Source: Accumulibacter sp.
GTDB lineage: Bacteria > Pseudomonadota > Gammaproteobacteria > Burkholderiales > Rhodocyclaceae
NCBI GenBank assembly: GCA_024235715.1
Contig: JACKLW010000005.1
Location: 310,001-374,000, forward strand
Direction of reading: 5' to 3'
Length of the DNA: 64,000 bases
Program-made: the position numbers and the translations under genes
Part shown: piece by piece, positions 17,898 through 27,660 of the stretch
How the letters are laid out: each line of letters opens with the position of its first letter
Numbering within the stretch: the stretch's first letter is position 1
Notes under the pieces: generated by a model
Told to the model about the DNA's origin: nothing
The model's input: the letters and a program-made list of their open reading frames with translations, nothing else
Databases searched by the model: none

Positions 17898-19852
17898 GTG
17901 ATGCTCCACTCGGATTGCGCGATGTCGGGTGCAGTCATCCGGCCGAGCGCCTCCCACAGGGTAACGTAATGACGCGGCAGCACGTCGACGCCATTCGACA
18001 TCTGGCTTGCGGTATCGACACCCCACACCGCCGGCCCGGGGACGCCGGCAGCGGTGACCAGGCCAGAATAGAGCGTCTGCTGGGCACCGAGAGTGCCGGT
18101 GGTGTTGTTCTGGTACTCGTCGGGCAGACCGAGCATGTGACCGAACTCGTGCTCGCCGACCGAGTAGCGATTGGACGCATAGGTGGTCTCGAAGGCGTGA
18201 TCCACCGAGATGTCCGCCCGGCGGCTGGCGGCGTCGCCGGCGGTGCCAACCGGCCCGTGGCCGAGAACGCCGATCGGCTGCGTCACGCCGAGGCCGGCGA
18301 GGAAGCTGCGTACCGCCACCGCGCGCCGCTCGGAAAGGTCTACGTTATGGGTGGCATCACCGTCGAGACTGGCGAAGCCGTCGACCTTGAGAGGAATCAG
18401 GGGATCGGACGGGTTCTTCTGCTTGGCCGCGTCGGCAAAGGCAGTAAGCGCCGGACGCGCCGCCGGACTGATGACATCCGAGTCATTGCCGAACAATACC
18501 GGCGAGGCTGCCGCCGCGGCGAGCGCGCTCTCGAGGCGCTGGCGCTCGGTGGTCGCCACACTGCCGCTGTTGAAATCGGGCTCTTCTCGCACGTCGGACT
18601 GGTAGAGGTCGGCGGTCGCCGGCCGCTCTGGATGCGCCACATCGGGGTCGTTGGTCGCCGACTTGTAGTCGATCCCCGGCCCCGGGCTCTTGTGCACGGT
18701 GGTCACGTAGTGCGCCGAGGCGTCGTCGGCCACCTCGACCGGCATCACCAGCGGGATCGCCCTGAAGTCCCAGCAGGGCTTGGTCGAGGTCATCGTATGC
18801 TGAGCGCTCCAGCGGGCCGAGACGCGACCGATGTAGTCGCGCTTGAAGTCGGCCTTTTCCGTGTCGCTCCAAAAGAAGCGACTGAGGTCCTCGCCGGCCA
18901 TGCTGCGCGTCAGCCATTCCAGCATTCCCGGCGCGTTGTCGGCGGAGACGAAATTGAACTTCATCTTCACCGTCACCGGCATCAGCCCGACCAGCGGGAA
19001 ATAGTCGGCGTCGAACATGCCGAAGGTGGTCGACGGAATGTAGCGTTCGAGGTGCATATGGCGCAGCGCGAAGGCATCGCGGCGCACACCCTCTTCCGGC
19101 GTCAGGCAGGTGCCGAACAGGCCGTCGAAAAGCGGCGTCGGTGCCGCCGGAACACCTGCCGGCAGGGGCACGCCGGCGTCGGTCGGGCCGGCCGCCGCCG
19201 CAGCCGCAACTGCCGCATCCGGAGTGACACCGGCATCGGGCGTGACGCCCGCGTCAGGCACGCGGGAAACGGTGTCTTCGGCACCGCCGCTGACCACATG
19301 CGCGAGTTCGTGCGCGATCAGCCGGCGTCCGGAGTCGGACTCCGGCTCGTAGCGGCCGGGGGCAAACACGACGTCGTTGCCGAGGGTGAAGGCGCGCGCT
19401 GCCAGCGATCGTGCCATCGCCCCTTCGCGCGGTCCGCTGTGCACGCGCACGGCGCCGAGATCACGCCCGAAACGCGGCTCGAAGAACTCGCGTGTAGAAC
19501 TCTCGAGCGGACGGCCAGAACCGAGTCCGGGCAGCGAAGCCGACAGCGGGCCGCCGCTCCCCTCGGCCGAACGCTGGATGCCGGAAGCGCAGCTGGCGCA
19601 GGGCGCCACCGGCGTACAACCGCTGCATCCTTCAGGCGCCATCACCGCATCGGCAACGCGGTCTGCCTGCCGCTCGCCCGCATCTTCCGGGCGGGAGACT
19701 TTCAGGCCGCGCGCGGCAAGAAATCGCGGAACCCCCTGGCCAGGCGAAGGCGCAGTGCTTCGCACGACACGCGAATCCATGCCCCGCGCGACCGCCGCAG
19801 CCCCGCTCCTATGGGCGCCTTCGACGCCGCTTCGTCCATAAGTCCGAGTCAT
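17894..19852 (-). CDS. DUF4157 / OmpA-like / metzincin-like protein, candidate protease effector
   Basis: 652 aa. Order: basic N-terminus with a Cys cluster (CSGCTPVAPCASC, ~76-88); DUF4157 (~110-190) with HELAH at 181-185; low-complexity linker with DAGVTPDAGVTPDA repeats; beta-rich middle; OmpA-like part (~465-550: VLFGNDSDVISPAARPAL, LKVDGFASLDGDATHN); and a C-terminal HEFGHMLGLPDEY (568-580). The last matches HExxHxxGxxD, the zinc site of snapalysin-type metzincins, so a real second protease site is likely. No signal peptide. It overlaps by four bases a small emfourin-like gene, suggesting a protease-inhibitor pair. Confidence 0.82.
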   Translation of the reverse strand: MTRTYGRSGVEGAHRSGAAAVARGMDSRVVRSTAPSPGQGVPRFLAARGLKVSRPEDAGERQADRVADAVMAPEGCSGCTPVAPCASCASGIQRSAEGSGGPLSASLPGLGSGRPLESSTREFFEPRFGRDLGAVRVHSGPREGAMARSLAARAFTLGNDVVFAPGRYEPESDSGRRLIAHELAHVVSGGAEDTVSRVPDAGVTPDAGVTPDAAVAAAAAAGPTDAGVPLPAGVPAAPTPLFDGLFGTCLTPEEGVRRDAFALRHMHLERYIPSTTFGMFDADYFPLVGLMPVTVKMKFNFVSADNAPGMLEWLTRSMAGEDLSRFFWSDTEKADFKRDYIGRVSARWSAQHTMTSTKPCWDFRAIPLVMPVEVADDASAHYVTTVHKSPGPGIDYKSATNDPDVAHPERPATADLYQSDVREEPDFNSGSVATTERQRLESALAAAAASPVLFGNDSDVISPAARPALTAFADAAKQKNPSDPLIPLKVDGFASLDGDATHNVDLSERRAVAVRSFLAGLGVTQPIGVLGHGPVGTAGDAASRRADISVDHAFETTYASNRYSVGEHEFGHMLGLPDEYQNNTTGTLGAQQTLYSGLVTAAGVPGPAVWGVDTASQMSNGVDVLPRHYVTLWEALGRMTAPDIAQSEWSIT

Positions 19853-19855
19853 CTC

Positions 19856-20146
19856 TCACCTCCCCCGCGGATCAATGTGCCCACGAATAGTCGATCGCCA
19901 GCGACGAAACAGAACTGCACAGAGGCTGCCACACGCCGCCGAAACCGCTAGCGCCACGGCGGCCCACAGCCATCCGCACTGCAGTGCGGTCGCGGCGACC
20001 ACGACCATCCACGCTGCAACGGCCAGCACATGCGGCCAACGGCGTCCGGCCGATTGCCCACCGTACCACCAGGCCCACCAGACGGTAACCGAATTGGCAA
20101 TCAGCACCAGCCGCCAACACAGCGTTCCGTCGCCTTCAATGATCAC
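19856..20146 (-). CDS. small membrane protein
   Basis: 96 aa with three hydrophobic segments (about 10-28, 40-55, 62-82) and an Arg-rich end. It overlaps the TPR gene stop by four bases and ends three bases before the next DUF4157 start, so it belongs to the cluster. A membrane protein inside an eCIS operon could anchor the particle or be a lysis/release factor; no holin or other family is recognisable. Confidence 0.6.
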   Translation of the reverse strand: MIIEGDGTLCWRLVLIANSVTVWWAWWYGGQSAGRRWPHVLAVAAWMVVVAATALQCGWLWAAVALAVSAACGSLCAVLFRRWRSTIRGHIDPRGR

Positions 20147-21300
20147 GCTTTCATCGCCTGCAGGATCACGGCCACCATCTCGTCGAAACGTGCGGGCCCG
20201 AGCAACTCATTGCGCAGACGATCAATGTGTGCGCGGAACACCGCCTCTGCCGCCGGCCAGCGGCGGTGCCGGGCGATGGCAAGACCCGTCGCCAAGGTCC
20301 GATAGGCCTCCGGGAAGGCCTTGCCCGCGGTCTGGATGCCGGCCACGAACAGCACCATACTCACCAATCCAAGCAGGTTCCCTTGTTCCGCATACCCTTT
20401 CGCCGCGCGTAGACACGCGCTAACGGCTTCGCCGCCTTGCTGTTGCGCAGCGTTCGATCGCGCCATTCCGAGATCGATAAGGATGCCGAGGTCCGGCTGC
20501 GGGAACTCGCGGCATAGTTCCGCAGCCTCGGCGAACAACTTTTGCGCCTGCGTCTGCTCAGCGCGCGCCACCAGCAGGCTGCCGAGTGCCACATCCATCT
20601 GGACCACCTCGCGCCAGACGCCTGCACCCCTGAGCATTGCGCGTGCCTGCTCCAGATGGCGCACGGCCCTCGGAACGTCCACCAGGCTGATGAACACGAA
20701 GGCCAGCGACTGGCTCGCCTGGATACGTTCTTCGACAAGTTCCTCGGGCAGCTGACGGAGCGCCTGCGATAGCGCACCACGGGCGGCATCGACCGCGTTG
20801 GCCTCGAGGTGATACTCGCCAAGCGCCAGTTGTCTTAGAGCGACAATAGAGTCGCCATGGCCGGTCAGCGGAATCGCCCGTAGCGCCTGCCAGGCGTCGT
20901 CGAGCCGCTGCTTGCGCAGCAGCACCCGGACCCGGCTGATCGCACACCATTGGGCAAGTTCGCCGGCAGCATCGCCAGCCAGCGCGACGGCCTGCTCCAG
21001 CAGGGCCAGTGAACCATCCAGGTCCAGCCGTCGCATGCGCACCAGGGCACGCCGCAGAACAACGTGCACTCGGGCCTCGCTGTCACCCAGTTCATCGGCG
21101 AGCAGCTCCGCCTCGTCGAGCCAGCCATCGACCGGCGTCGGCCATTCCGGGAACACCGGGTGGGCAAATGCGGCACGCAGCAAGGCGTCGAGATGGAGCC
21201 GCGCCGAGCCGCGCGCACGGCTGATCGGGACATCCATCAAGCGATCGGACAGCAGGCTTGCTACCCCGTTTTCGACGTCACTAGGCGAGTGCCGACTCAT
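20143..21300 (-). CDS. TPR-like helical repeat protein
   Basis: 385 aa of helix-turn-helix repeats with TPR spacing (for example ALLEQAVALAGDAAGELAQ; DAARGALSQALRQLPEEL; RHLEQARAMLRG; QKLFAEAAELC). TPR proteins act as adaptors or chaperones. It lies directly after the 1474-aa DUF4157 protein, overlapping it by 20 bases, and is a candidate loading chaperone. Start at 21300 has AGAGGAA upstream; the longer in-frame extension is inside the DUF4157 gene and is not protein-like. Confidence 0.72.
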   Translation of the reverse strand: MSRHSPSDVENGVASLLSDRLMDVPISRARGSARLHLDALLRAAFAHPVFPEWPTPVDGWLDEAELLADELGDSEARVHVVLRRALVRMRRLDLDGSLALLEQAVALAGDAAGELAQWCAISRVRVLLRKQRLDDAWQALRAIPLTGHGDSIVALRQLALGEYHLEANAVDAARGALSQALRQLPEELVEERIQASQSLAFVFISLVDVPRAVRHLEQARAMLRGAGVWREVVQMDVALGSLLVARAEQTQAQKLFAEAAELCREFPQPDLGILIDLGMARSNAAQQQGGEAVSACLRAAKGYAEQGNLLGLVSMVLFVAGIQTAGKAFPEAYRTLATGLAIARHRRWPAAEAVFRAHIDRLRNELLGPARFDEMVAVILQAMKA

Positions 21301-24300
21301 CGCTTTCCTCTTCTTCGCTGACCGCGACTCCCGCTTCCGCCGCGGCTTCCGTCTCTGCTTCCGGCCCCTCGTCAGGGTGGCCGGCGGTGCCGCCTTCGCG
21401 CATGGCCTCGAAGTACGGTCTGTGCGTCGCCTCGAAGTCGACGATATAGGTCTGCCCCGCCATTTCCTCGGCCTCCAGCACGTCGTCGTGGGCGGCAAGA
21501 TCACCCTGCAGGGCGAGCGCATCGTCGCGAGTTGCGCGCGAGTCGTCGATATTCGCGTCGGCCTGTGCCATCGATTGCCGGTTGCGCTCCTGCTCCTCGA
21601 CGGCCTGCTCGCCGACCGCTTCCAGACCGGCATCGGTTTCGTCGAGGCTACCGGTACGGGCTTCAATGTCCTGCCCGCCACCTTCGATCTCGGCCTCGAT
21701 CTCGTCCAGACCAAGCGCCTGGTTGATCATACCCATAATGAACTCGTTGATCGACTGCATCACCTCGTTGACCTTGCGCCGCACTGCCCGCACGGCCGGC
21801 GCAACCAGCCCGTCCCAAAGAGCGCCGGCGGTCGCATCCCAGGCACGCTCCAGCCAGCTGCGCGAGCGCGGCTCCTCGGGCTTGGGCTCGACACTGACCC
21901 CCTGCCCTTCGGACTGCACGCCGTCCGCCTCCTGCTGACCACGCGCGGCGTCGCCCGACGCCGCGGCCCCCTGCGTAGACATTTCCTGCTGCGAACTCGA
22001 AGCCTGGTCGAGCTTGTTCTGCTCTGCCGCCACCGTTTCCTGTTCGCCCGCGGCAAAACTCTGCTGCCCGGCGTTGCGCTGCACCAGCGTGTCTGCCGCA
22101 TCGCGGGCAGCCGTGTTGTGCCGCTCGGCATCGACGGTCTCGGCGATATAGTCGTTCACCACCTCCATCGCGCCGGCGATATCGGTACGCTGCTCGCGAA
22201 TCGACGTCAGCGCCGACGGACTGTAGGGGACCGGCGATGGTGGCGTGGCCGGTGCTTCGCCCGTTGCTCCTGGTGCCACGCTTGCATCGATTGCATCTGC
22301 CAGGGCCGTGTCGCTCTCAGGCGGAGGGGCGGTAGGCCGGGATGCGGCGGGACCGGGGGACAGGTCGGTAGCGACCGTGGCCAGCGCCTCGCCACCCGCG
22401 GCCGTCGACGTTTCCGACGTCACTGCTTCGCTGCCTGCGCCGCCGTCGCCACTCTCAACTTTGGCACCACTTTCGCCGCTCTCGCGCCGCGCGTCGGGGC
22501 CGGCCGGCGGCCGGTCACCGCCTTCGCCAAGCCCGCTGGACAACCCGAGCTGCGCTAGCATCCAGTCACCGACCGCAAGGCTTTGCGTCTCGACCTCCTG
22601 CGAGCCGCGCACGGCAATCCGCCCTATGCCGGCGACCGATCGATCGATCAGCGTGCGCGGAACGGCACCCTCGAAACGGCCTGCAAAATCGACCGTCGGA
22701 CCGAACAGGGCGCGCGCGCCGGTATCGGCGGTCTGCCAACGATGACCGGCCACGAAATGGGCGTCGAACAGCAGGCGCTGCGAGGGATCGTTCGGGTTCA
22801 CCCAGATGCCGGTATTGCCCTCGCGGCGGAGGGCGTCGAAGAAGGCCTCGCTGCGGAAGTAATCGGCATCGAAACTGCCGGTCAACGGCGTCGGTGAAGC
22901 GCCGCCGCTGCCAAAGGCAGGACCGCCTCGTGCCAAGGCTTCCGCTTCGCGGGTGGTGCGCACGAACGGCACGTCAAGCGCCGCACCCGCGCCGCCCGGC
23001 GGTCGCCGCGCCGAACGCGTGCCGAACTCCGTCCATGGCGAGGTCGCCCGCGTCGTTCCGCGCGGCGTCACCAAAGGCGCATTGGCAAGCTGGATGTAGC
23101 GCGGGTCGTAGGCGACATGCGGTGCGTCGAGAACCGAGATGGTGTGATGCGGTGTCTTGTATACAGAGGCCCGGGTCGCCTGCTGCCGGAAAGCCGCGAC
23201 CTCGGCTTCAGTCCATTGCGCAGGCGCATTCGGGCGTGCATTGAGCTGGCGTGCGAGGTCGGCATCGGTGATCGACGGATTGGCGGTGAGCGCATTGTTG
23301 ATGGTCGTCGCCTCGTTGCGGCGCAAACCGTCGAGGAAGGTCTGCAGGCGCGTGCCCGGCCGGCCGAAAACCAGTCGGCCGGTGGCCGGGTCCGTGCGCA
23401 AGGCGAGATTGTTGAAATTGATCTCGGGGAACTCCGTGGCCGGCATGCGCGACTGCAGGCGGGCGCGCGCGGCGGCCTCGGCCAGCGCGCCGCCGCGCTG
23501 CGCAGCGGCCAGCTCGGCGCGCAGGCGCCCGCCGACGAAGCCATGGTGCGCGCGCTCCGAGCGGGCAAACAGCAGCCGTGCCAGGTCGAGGTTTTCTCCA
23601 TAGACGCGACTGGCGTAGCGTCCGAGGCGCGAACCACCGATCCAGCGCCCCACAGAGGAGCCGGCGACGCCGCGGCCAAGCCTGCGCAGCCCGCCCGAAG
23701 CCGCAGTCGCACCGCGACCGAGCAGGCGTCCGGGCGCGCTGCCCAGAAGTCCCCGCGCGCGCGCGCCGATGGCGCCAAGACCGCGCCCGGCGACGCGACC
23801 GACACCGGTGCGACCGACCGCCCTTGCCGCACGACCGGCGGCGGTTGTGGACAGCGCGGTACGCAGGCCGAAGTCGCGCGTCCGCCCCATGAAGGTGTGA
23901 AAACGTCCGGACACGCCGCCGCCAAACCTGCGCACGGCGCCGGCGGCACCGCTGCCCGCGCGACCGACTGCGGCAGCCGCCCGGCCGATTCGCCCTGGTT
24001 GCGCGGCTAGCCGGCCAGCGGCGCCGGCGACGCGACTGCCCGCCCCGCGTGCGGCCCGGCCGACGAGTCGCCCGACCCGGCTGCGCCCCAGCATCCGTCC
24101 CGCCCCGGGCGCCACGGCGGTAGCCACCGCAACGGCACTCATCACCGTTCCCATGGCGTCCTGGCGTACCATGCCGAGCAGGCGCCGGCGCTCGTCGGGA
24201 TCGGTCTCGTTCTTGAGCCGATAGTAGTTGTAACCGGTAAGAATTATGCCCAGCACCAGGCTGATGCCGTCCAGAATCAGCGCCGCCACGTCACAGAAGC

Positions 24301-25705
24301 GCCCTACGGTAAGCAGGAACGCGCCGACCGGCGGAACCAGCAGGCTGAGGATGAAGCCGCTGACGGTGGCGACCAGCCCGATGATGCCGACGATGCCGCC
24401 GAGCTGCCCGGTGACATCGCGTATCGTCGCCAGCGTGCGCAACCAGAGCGGCTCGGCCTCGTAGCCAGTGCGCGGCGCACCCGGCTGCAGTCCCTCGCCG
24501 GCCAGCCCCTGCAGGGCGCTTGCCTCGGGGTCGGTTATCTGGCGGTCGCCAAGCGCATCGGCTGCATCGAGCAGAGCCCGCGTCTGCGGGTCGAGAGACG
24601 CGATGCGCTCGTCCGAGAGGTTCCCTTCCAGATAGGCCGCCACCTCTTCGCCGACCAGGCTCTCGAACTCGGCAGCCGGGCCGGGCTGCTGCACCTCCGT
24701 GCGCAGACCTTCGCCTGGCGCAGCGGCGCCCTCGCGCCGCGCGGCGCGACCACGCTCGCCATCCCCGCCGCCTTCGCCTTCATCGCTCTGACCGGCCTCG
24801 CCTCCTTCGCCATCTCCGCTCGCGGCCGCCTCCTCGTCCGCTGCTTCCCCCTCGCCGCTGCCGCTCTCGTCCTCGACCTCGCTCAGCGTAGAGCGGGTAC
24901 CCGGATTCAGCTCGACGCTGCTAGCCGAAGCATCGGCACCTGCCGCCGGTGTTGCCGCCAGCCGCGACTCCATCTCGTCTTCCGAGAAGCCAAAGGACTG
25001 CCCGGCTGGCGCATCCGCGCTCGCCGCGGCGCTGGCCTCGCCAGCCGGATCCATTCGCCGTCGCAGAGCCGTGTCCCCGCGCCCCTGCTGCAAGACGTGT
25101 GCCGCTTCATGGGCGATCAGGCCCGGATCATCCGGGCGCTGCCGCTCACCCAGCCAGACGTCGCTACCCAGCGTGAACGCGCGCGCGCCGAGGCGAGCAT
25201 TCGCGTTCGCCGCCATCGCTCCCTGATGTACGCGAACGTGCCCGAGGTCCGCACCCAGCGTCGCTTCAAGCCGCGGTCGCAACGAGGGCGCCAGAGGCTG
25301 AACGGAGTCACCTCGTTCAGCGCCAGGTCCGCCTTGGCCATCGTCGGGCGGGTCGGCGCGCAAACTCTTGCGCCGGACGCTCGGCTGGCCGTTCGAGCGG
25401 CCGCTTCCCCTGTCCCCGGCACCAGCCGGCAGGTCGGCACGTGCAGGCCTCTCGCCGCCTGCAGAAAGGAATCGTGGCAAGACGGGTTGGTCGTGCAATA
25501 CTGCCTCGGCGACTTCATCTGCCTCACGCTCCAGCGGATCGTCCTCGGCACCGACTTCAAGCTTGGCCTGCACCGGCCGGGGCGACAGAAATCGGGGGAG
25601 CCCTGCCTCCTCGCGCCGGCCGGGCAACTGCTCAGGAGCTTTGCGGCCGTCCGCGCCAACGGACTCGCGGTCGGTCCTCCGAACAGAGCTCTGCAGGCTG
25701 TTCAT
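21281..25705 (-). CDS. giant DUF4157 protein with membrane and Arg-rich regions, candidate toxin
   Basis: 1474 aa. DUF4157 ~135-210 with HEAAH at 199-203; acidic Glu/Gly/Asp run ~270-320; hydrophobic helices ~425-492 (GGIVGIIGLVATVSGFIL, GAFLLTVGRFCDVAALIL); strongly basic Gly/Ala/Arg region ~535-705; a globular region ~705-1080 (includes TPHHTISVLDAPH and FDADYFRSEAFFDALRR); then acidic, Gln/Ala-rich coiled-coil segments to the end. No signal peptide. The set DUF4157 + translocation-like hydrophobic part + basic part + globular domain resembles a self-translocating polymorphic toxin; the activity is unknown. Start ATG at 25705 overlaps the ATPase stop by four bases. Confidence 0.78.
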   Translation of the reverse strand: MNSLQSSVRRTDRESVGADGRKAPEQLPGRREEAGLPRFLSPRPVQAKLEVGAEDDPLEREADEVAEAVLHDQPVLPRFLSAGGERPARADLPAGAGDRGSGRSNGQPSVRRKSLRADPPDDGQGGPGAERGDSVQPLAPSLRPRLEATLGADLGHVRVHQGAMAANANARLGARAFTLGSDVWLGERQRPDDPGLIAHEAAHVLQQGRGDTALRRRMDPAGEASAAASADAPAGQSFGFSEDEMESRLAATPAAGADASASSVELNPGTRSTLSEVEDESGSGEGEAADEEAAASGDGEGGEAGQSDEGEGGGDGERGRAARREGAAAPGEGLRTEVQQPGPAAEFESLVGEEVAAYLEGNLSDERIASLDPQTRALLDAADALGDRQITDPEASALQGLAGEGLQPGAPRTGYEAEPLWLRTLATIRDVTGQLGGIVGIIGLVATVSGFILSLLVPPVGAFLLTVGRFCDVAALILDGISLVLGIILTGYNYYRLKNETDPDERRRLLGMVRQDAMGTVMSAVAVATAVAPGAGRMLGRSRVGRLVGRAARGAGSRVAGAAGRLAAQPGRIGRAAAAVGRAGSGAAGAVRRFGGGVSGRFHTFMGRTRDFGLRTALSTTAAGRAARAVGRTGVGRVAGRGLGAIGARARGLLGSAPGRLLGRGATAASGGLRRLGRGVAGSSVGRWIGGSRLGRYASRVYGENLDLARLLFARSERAHHGFVGGRLRAELAAAQRGGALAEAAARARLQSRMPATEFPEINFNNLALRTDPATGRLVFGRPGTRLQTFLDGLRRNEATTINNALTANPSITDADLARQLNARPNAPAQWTEAEVAAFRQQATRASVYKTPHHTISVLDAPHVAYDPRYIQLANAPLVTPRGTTRATSPWTEFGTRSARRPPGGAGAALDVPFVRTTREAEALARGGPAFGSGGASPTPLTGSFDADYFRSEAFFDALRREGNTGIWVNPNDPSQRLLFDAHFVAGHRWQTADTGARALFGPTVDFAGRFEGAVPRTLIDRSVAGIGRIAVRGSQEVETQSLAVGDWMLAQLGLSSGLGEGGDRPPAGPDARRESGESGAKVESGDGGAGSEAVTSETSTAAGGEALATVATDLSPGPAASRPTAPPPESDTALADAIDASVAPGATGEAPATPPSPVPYSPSALTSIREQRTDIAGAMEVVNDYIAETVDAERHNTAARDAADTLVQRNAGQQSFAAGEQETVAAEQNKLDQASSSQQEMSTQGAAASGDAARGQQEADGVQSEGQGVSVEPKPEEPRSRSWLERAWDATAGALWDGLVAPAVRAVRRKVNEVMQSINEFIMGMINQALGLDEIEAEIEGGGQDIEARTGSLDETDAGLEAVGEQAVEEQERNRQSMAQADANIDDSRATRDDALALQGDLAAHDDVLEAEEMAGQTYIVDFEATHRPYFEAMREGGTAGHPDEGPEAETEAAAEAGVAVSEEEESDESALA

Positions 25706-27660
25706 CCCGACCACCCCATGGCGCTGGGCAGTGGCTTGCCAAGCTTGCGATACTCTGCGGCAACACCGGCCAACAAGGCGTCCTCGTCAAGCGCGGTTCC
25801 GCGCTGGCGCGCCAGCGCGGCCGCGGCGAGCACAACATTGCGGATATGGCCGCCGGCCAGATCACTGGCTGAAGCGAGGCGATTCAGGGTTGCCGCATCG
25901 AGCCCGTGCGCATCGCCGAGATGTGCCAGCCACAGTGCGCGCCGCTCCTCGGGTCCGGGTGTGGGAAATTCCAGGATCGCGTCGAGCCGCCGCGTGAATG
26001 CCGAGTCGAAGCGCGCGCGGCTGTTGCTGGTCAGCAGCACGATGCCCTCGAAGCTCTCGATGCGCTGCAGCAGGTAGTTCGTCTGCTGGTTGGCGAAGCG
26101 GTCGTTGGCGTCCTTGACGTCGGTGCGCTTGCCGAAAAGCGAGTCGGCCTCGTCGAACAGCAATACCACCTCGGCATGCTCGGCGCGGGCGAACAGATCG
26201 GACAGGTTCTTTTCGGTTTCGCCGATGTACTTGCTGGTTACCGAGGCCAGATCGACCCGGTACAGCGGCAGCCCGAGACGCGTCGCCACCCAGCTCGCGG
26301 CGAGCGTCTTGCCGGTACCCGACGGCCCCACCAGCAACGCGCGCACGCCCGGCCGATAGCGGGTACGCGCGGCGGCCCCAAGACCCTCGGCGAGCGTGTC
26401 GCGCAGGCGGCAGCGAGCCAGCAGGGCGTCGAGTGCGCTACGCAGCGCCGGGGTCATGATCAGTGCCGCGTCCGGGATATCTTCCGCCAGCAGTTCGGCG
26501 AGCGCGCCGAGGTCAGCCCCGACGCCGCTTCGCGCCACCTGCGTCACATGCGCGATGTCCAGTTGTTCGCCGCCACGCGCCGCGGCAGAGCGCGCCGCCT
26601 GGCCGAGTTCGGCGATCCGTCCGGCACCGTGGCGATGGTGAGCCGCGAGCGCCGAGATGGTTTCCTCCGAGGGTGTTGAACCCAGTACGCTGCGCCACAG
26701 CTGGCGGCGCTCGCCGGCCGCCGGCACCGGCAGGCGCCACTGCGCGACCGCACCGCCAGCCTCGACACTGCCTTCGAGCCCGCAGGCCACCAGCAACGGC
26801 CCCTGATGCCCGGCGATCCGCGGCGCCTGCCGCCGCTCGCCGGGTGCCAGCGACACGCACCACACCGGCAGGCAAGCGGAGAGCCATAGCCATGGCCCGA
26901 GCCCGGCGGGCGCCTCGCCCTCGAAAAAGACCGCCCGCGCGCCCACGGCTGCGGCGACACGCGCCGCCGCGGCGCGTGCCTCGAGCGCCTGCCCGCTGCG
27001 GATCAGCAGGGTACGCACGCCATCGTCCACCAGACCGGCACCGTGACGGCGCGCCTCGGCGATCGTCGAGTCCGGCAGGGACGGCAGCGCCCCGGCATGG
27101 CTATCCACGCCGTCGAAGCAACCACCGCGGCCGCTGAGCGCAAAGAGCAGCGGCTGCGCCACCCGCACGCTGCGCTCGCACAGCGGGCGGTCTTCGGGAT
27201 GCAGGCGGATGATGCCGTGCCGCCTTGCCGGCCCGTCGGCCAGCGCAGAGAGCACTTCGTGCTCACCCAGGCGCTGACAGAGACTCGCGATCAGCCCGAC
27301 GGTCGGACGCGCTTCGCCGACCGGGTGCTGCAGCCAGATCAGCGCACGGGCAGCCATCGGAACCAGCTCCGCAGCGCGGCCAAGCGCCAGCGCCAGCGTT
27401 TCGGCGAGACTCAGTTGCTCGTGCGCAGCGAGGGCATGCAACAGGCGGTCGAACTCGGGCGGCTGTGCGCTCCACGCGGACAGCGCGGCCTGCATGTCGA
27501 TCGATCCGGCGCTGGTCGCCAGCCCGTCCGAGTGGCTCTCCAGCCAGGCCAGCTCCGGGCCGGTTTCAGTGCCGCTGCCCTCGGCCAGGAGCGCGAAGGC
27601 GATATCCGCGAGGCTTGGCGCGAACCGGGTTTCAGCGCGCAGATTCTCGGGCCGGTTCAT
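25702..27660 (-). CDS. AAA+ ATPase of the eCIS (Afp15/Pvc15-like)
   Basis: 652 aa. The C-terminal AAA+ domain has Walker A GPSGTGKT (445-452), Walker B VVLLFDEAD (about 498-506), sensor-1 LLTSN and arginine finger region FTRRLD. The N-terminal half has a degenerate second ATPase-like part (LIRSGQALEARAAAARVAA). ATPases of this type are a regular eCIS component, thought to help assembly or cargo loading; ClpV features are absent, which separates it from type VI systems. It overlaps both neighbours by four bases. The long in-frame 5' extension is discarded because ATG at 27660 fits the ATGA junction. Confidence 0.9.
   Translation of the reverse strand: MNRPENLRAETRFAPSLADIAFALLAEGSGTETGPELAWLESHSDGLATSAGSIDMQAALSAWSAQPPEFDRLLHALAAHEQLSLAETLALALGRAAELVPMAARALIWLQHPVGEARPTVGLIASLCQRLGEHEVLSALADGPARRHGIIRLHPEDRPLCERSVRVAQPLLFALSGRGGCFDGVDSHAGALPSLPDSTIAEARRHGAGLVDDGVRTLLIRSGQALEARAAAARVAAAVGARAVFFEGEAPAGLGPWLWLSACLPVWCVSLAPGERRQAPRIAGHQGPLLVACGLEGSVEAGGAVAQWRLPVPAAGERRQLWRSVLGSTPSEETISALAAHHRHGAGRIAELGQAARSAAARGGEQLDIAHVTQVARSGVGADLGALAELLAEDIPDAALIMTPALRSALDALLARCRLRDTLAEGLGAAARTRYRPGVRALLVGPSGTGKTLAASWVATRLGLPLYRVDLASVTSKYIGETEKNLSDLFARAEHAEVVLLFDEADSLFGKRTDVKDANDRFANQQTNYLLQRIESFEGIVLLTSNSRARFDSAFTRRLDAILEFPTPGPEERRALWLAHLGDAHGLDAATLNRLASASDLAGGHIRNVVLAAAALARQRGTALDEDALLAGVAAEYRKLGKPLPSAMGWSG

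Noticed and set aside
19180-19250. short repeats in the DUF4157 linker as a CRISPR or tandem DNA array
   Set aside because: They are coding low-complexity repeats (DAGVTP) inside one protein, too short and in frame.
17858-19951. 697-aa plus-strand ORF
   Set aside because: Antisense to the DUF4157/metzincin gene, which has clear motifs.
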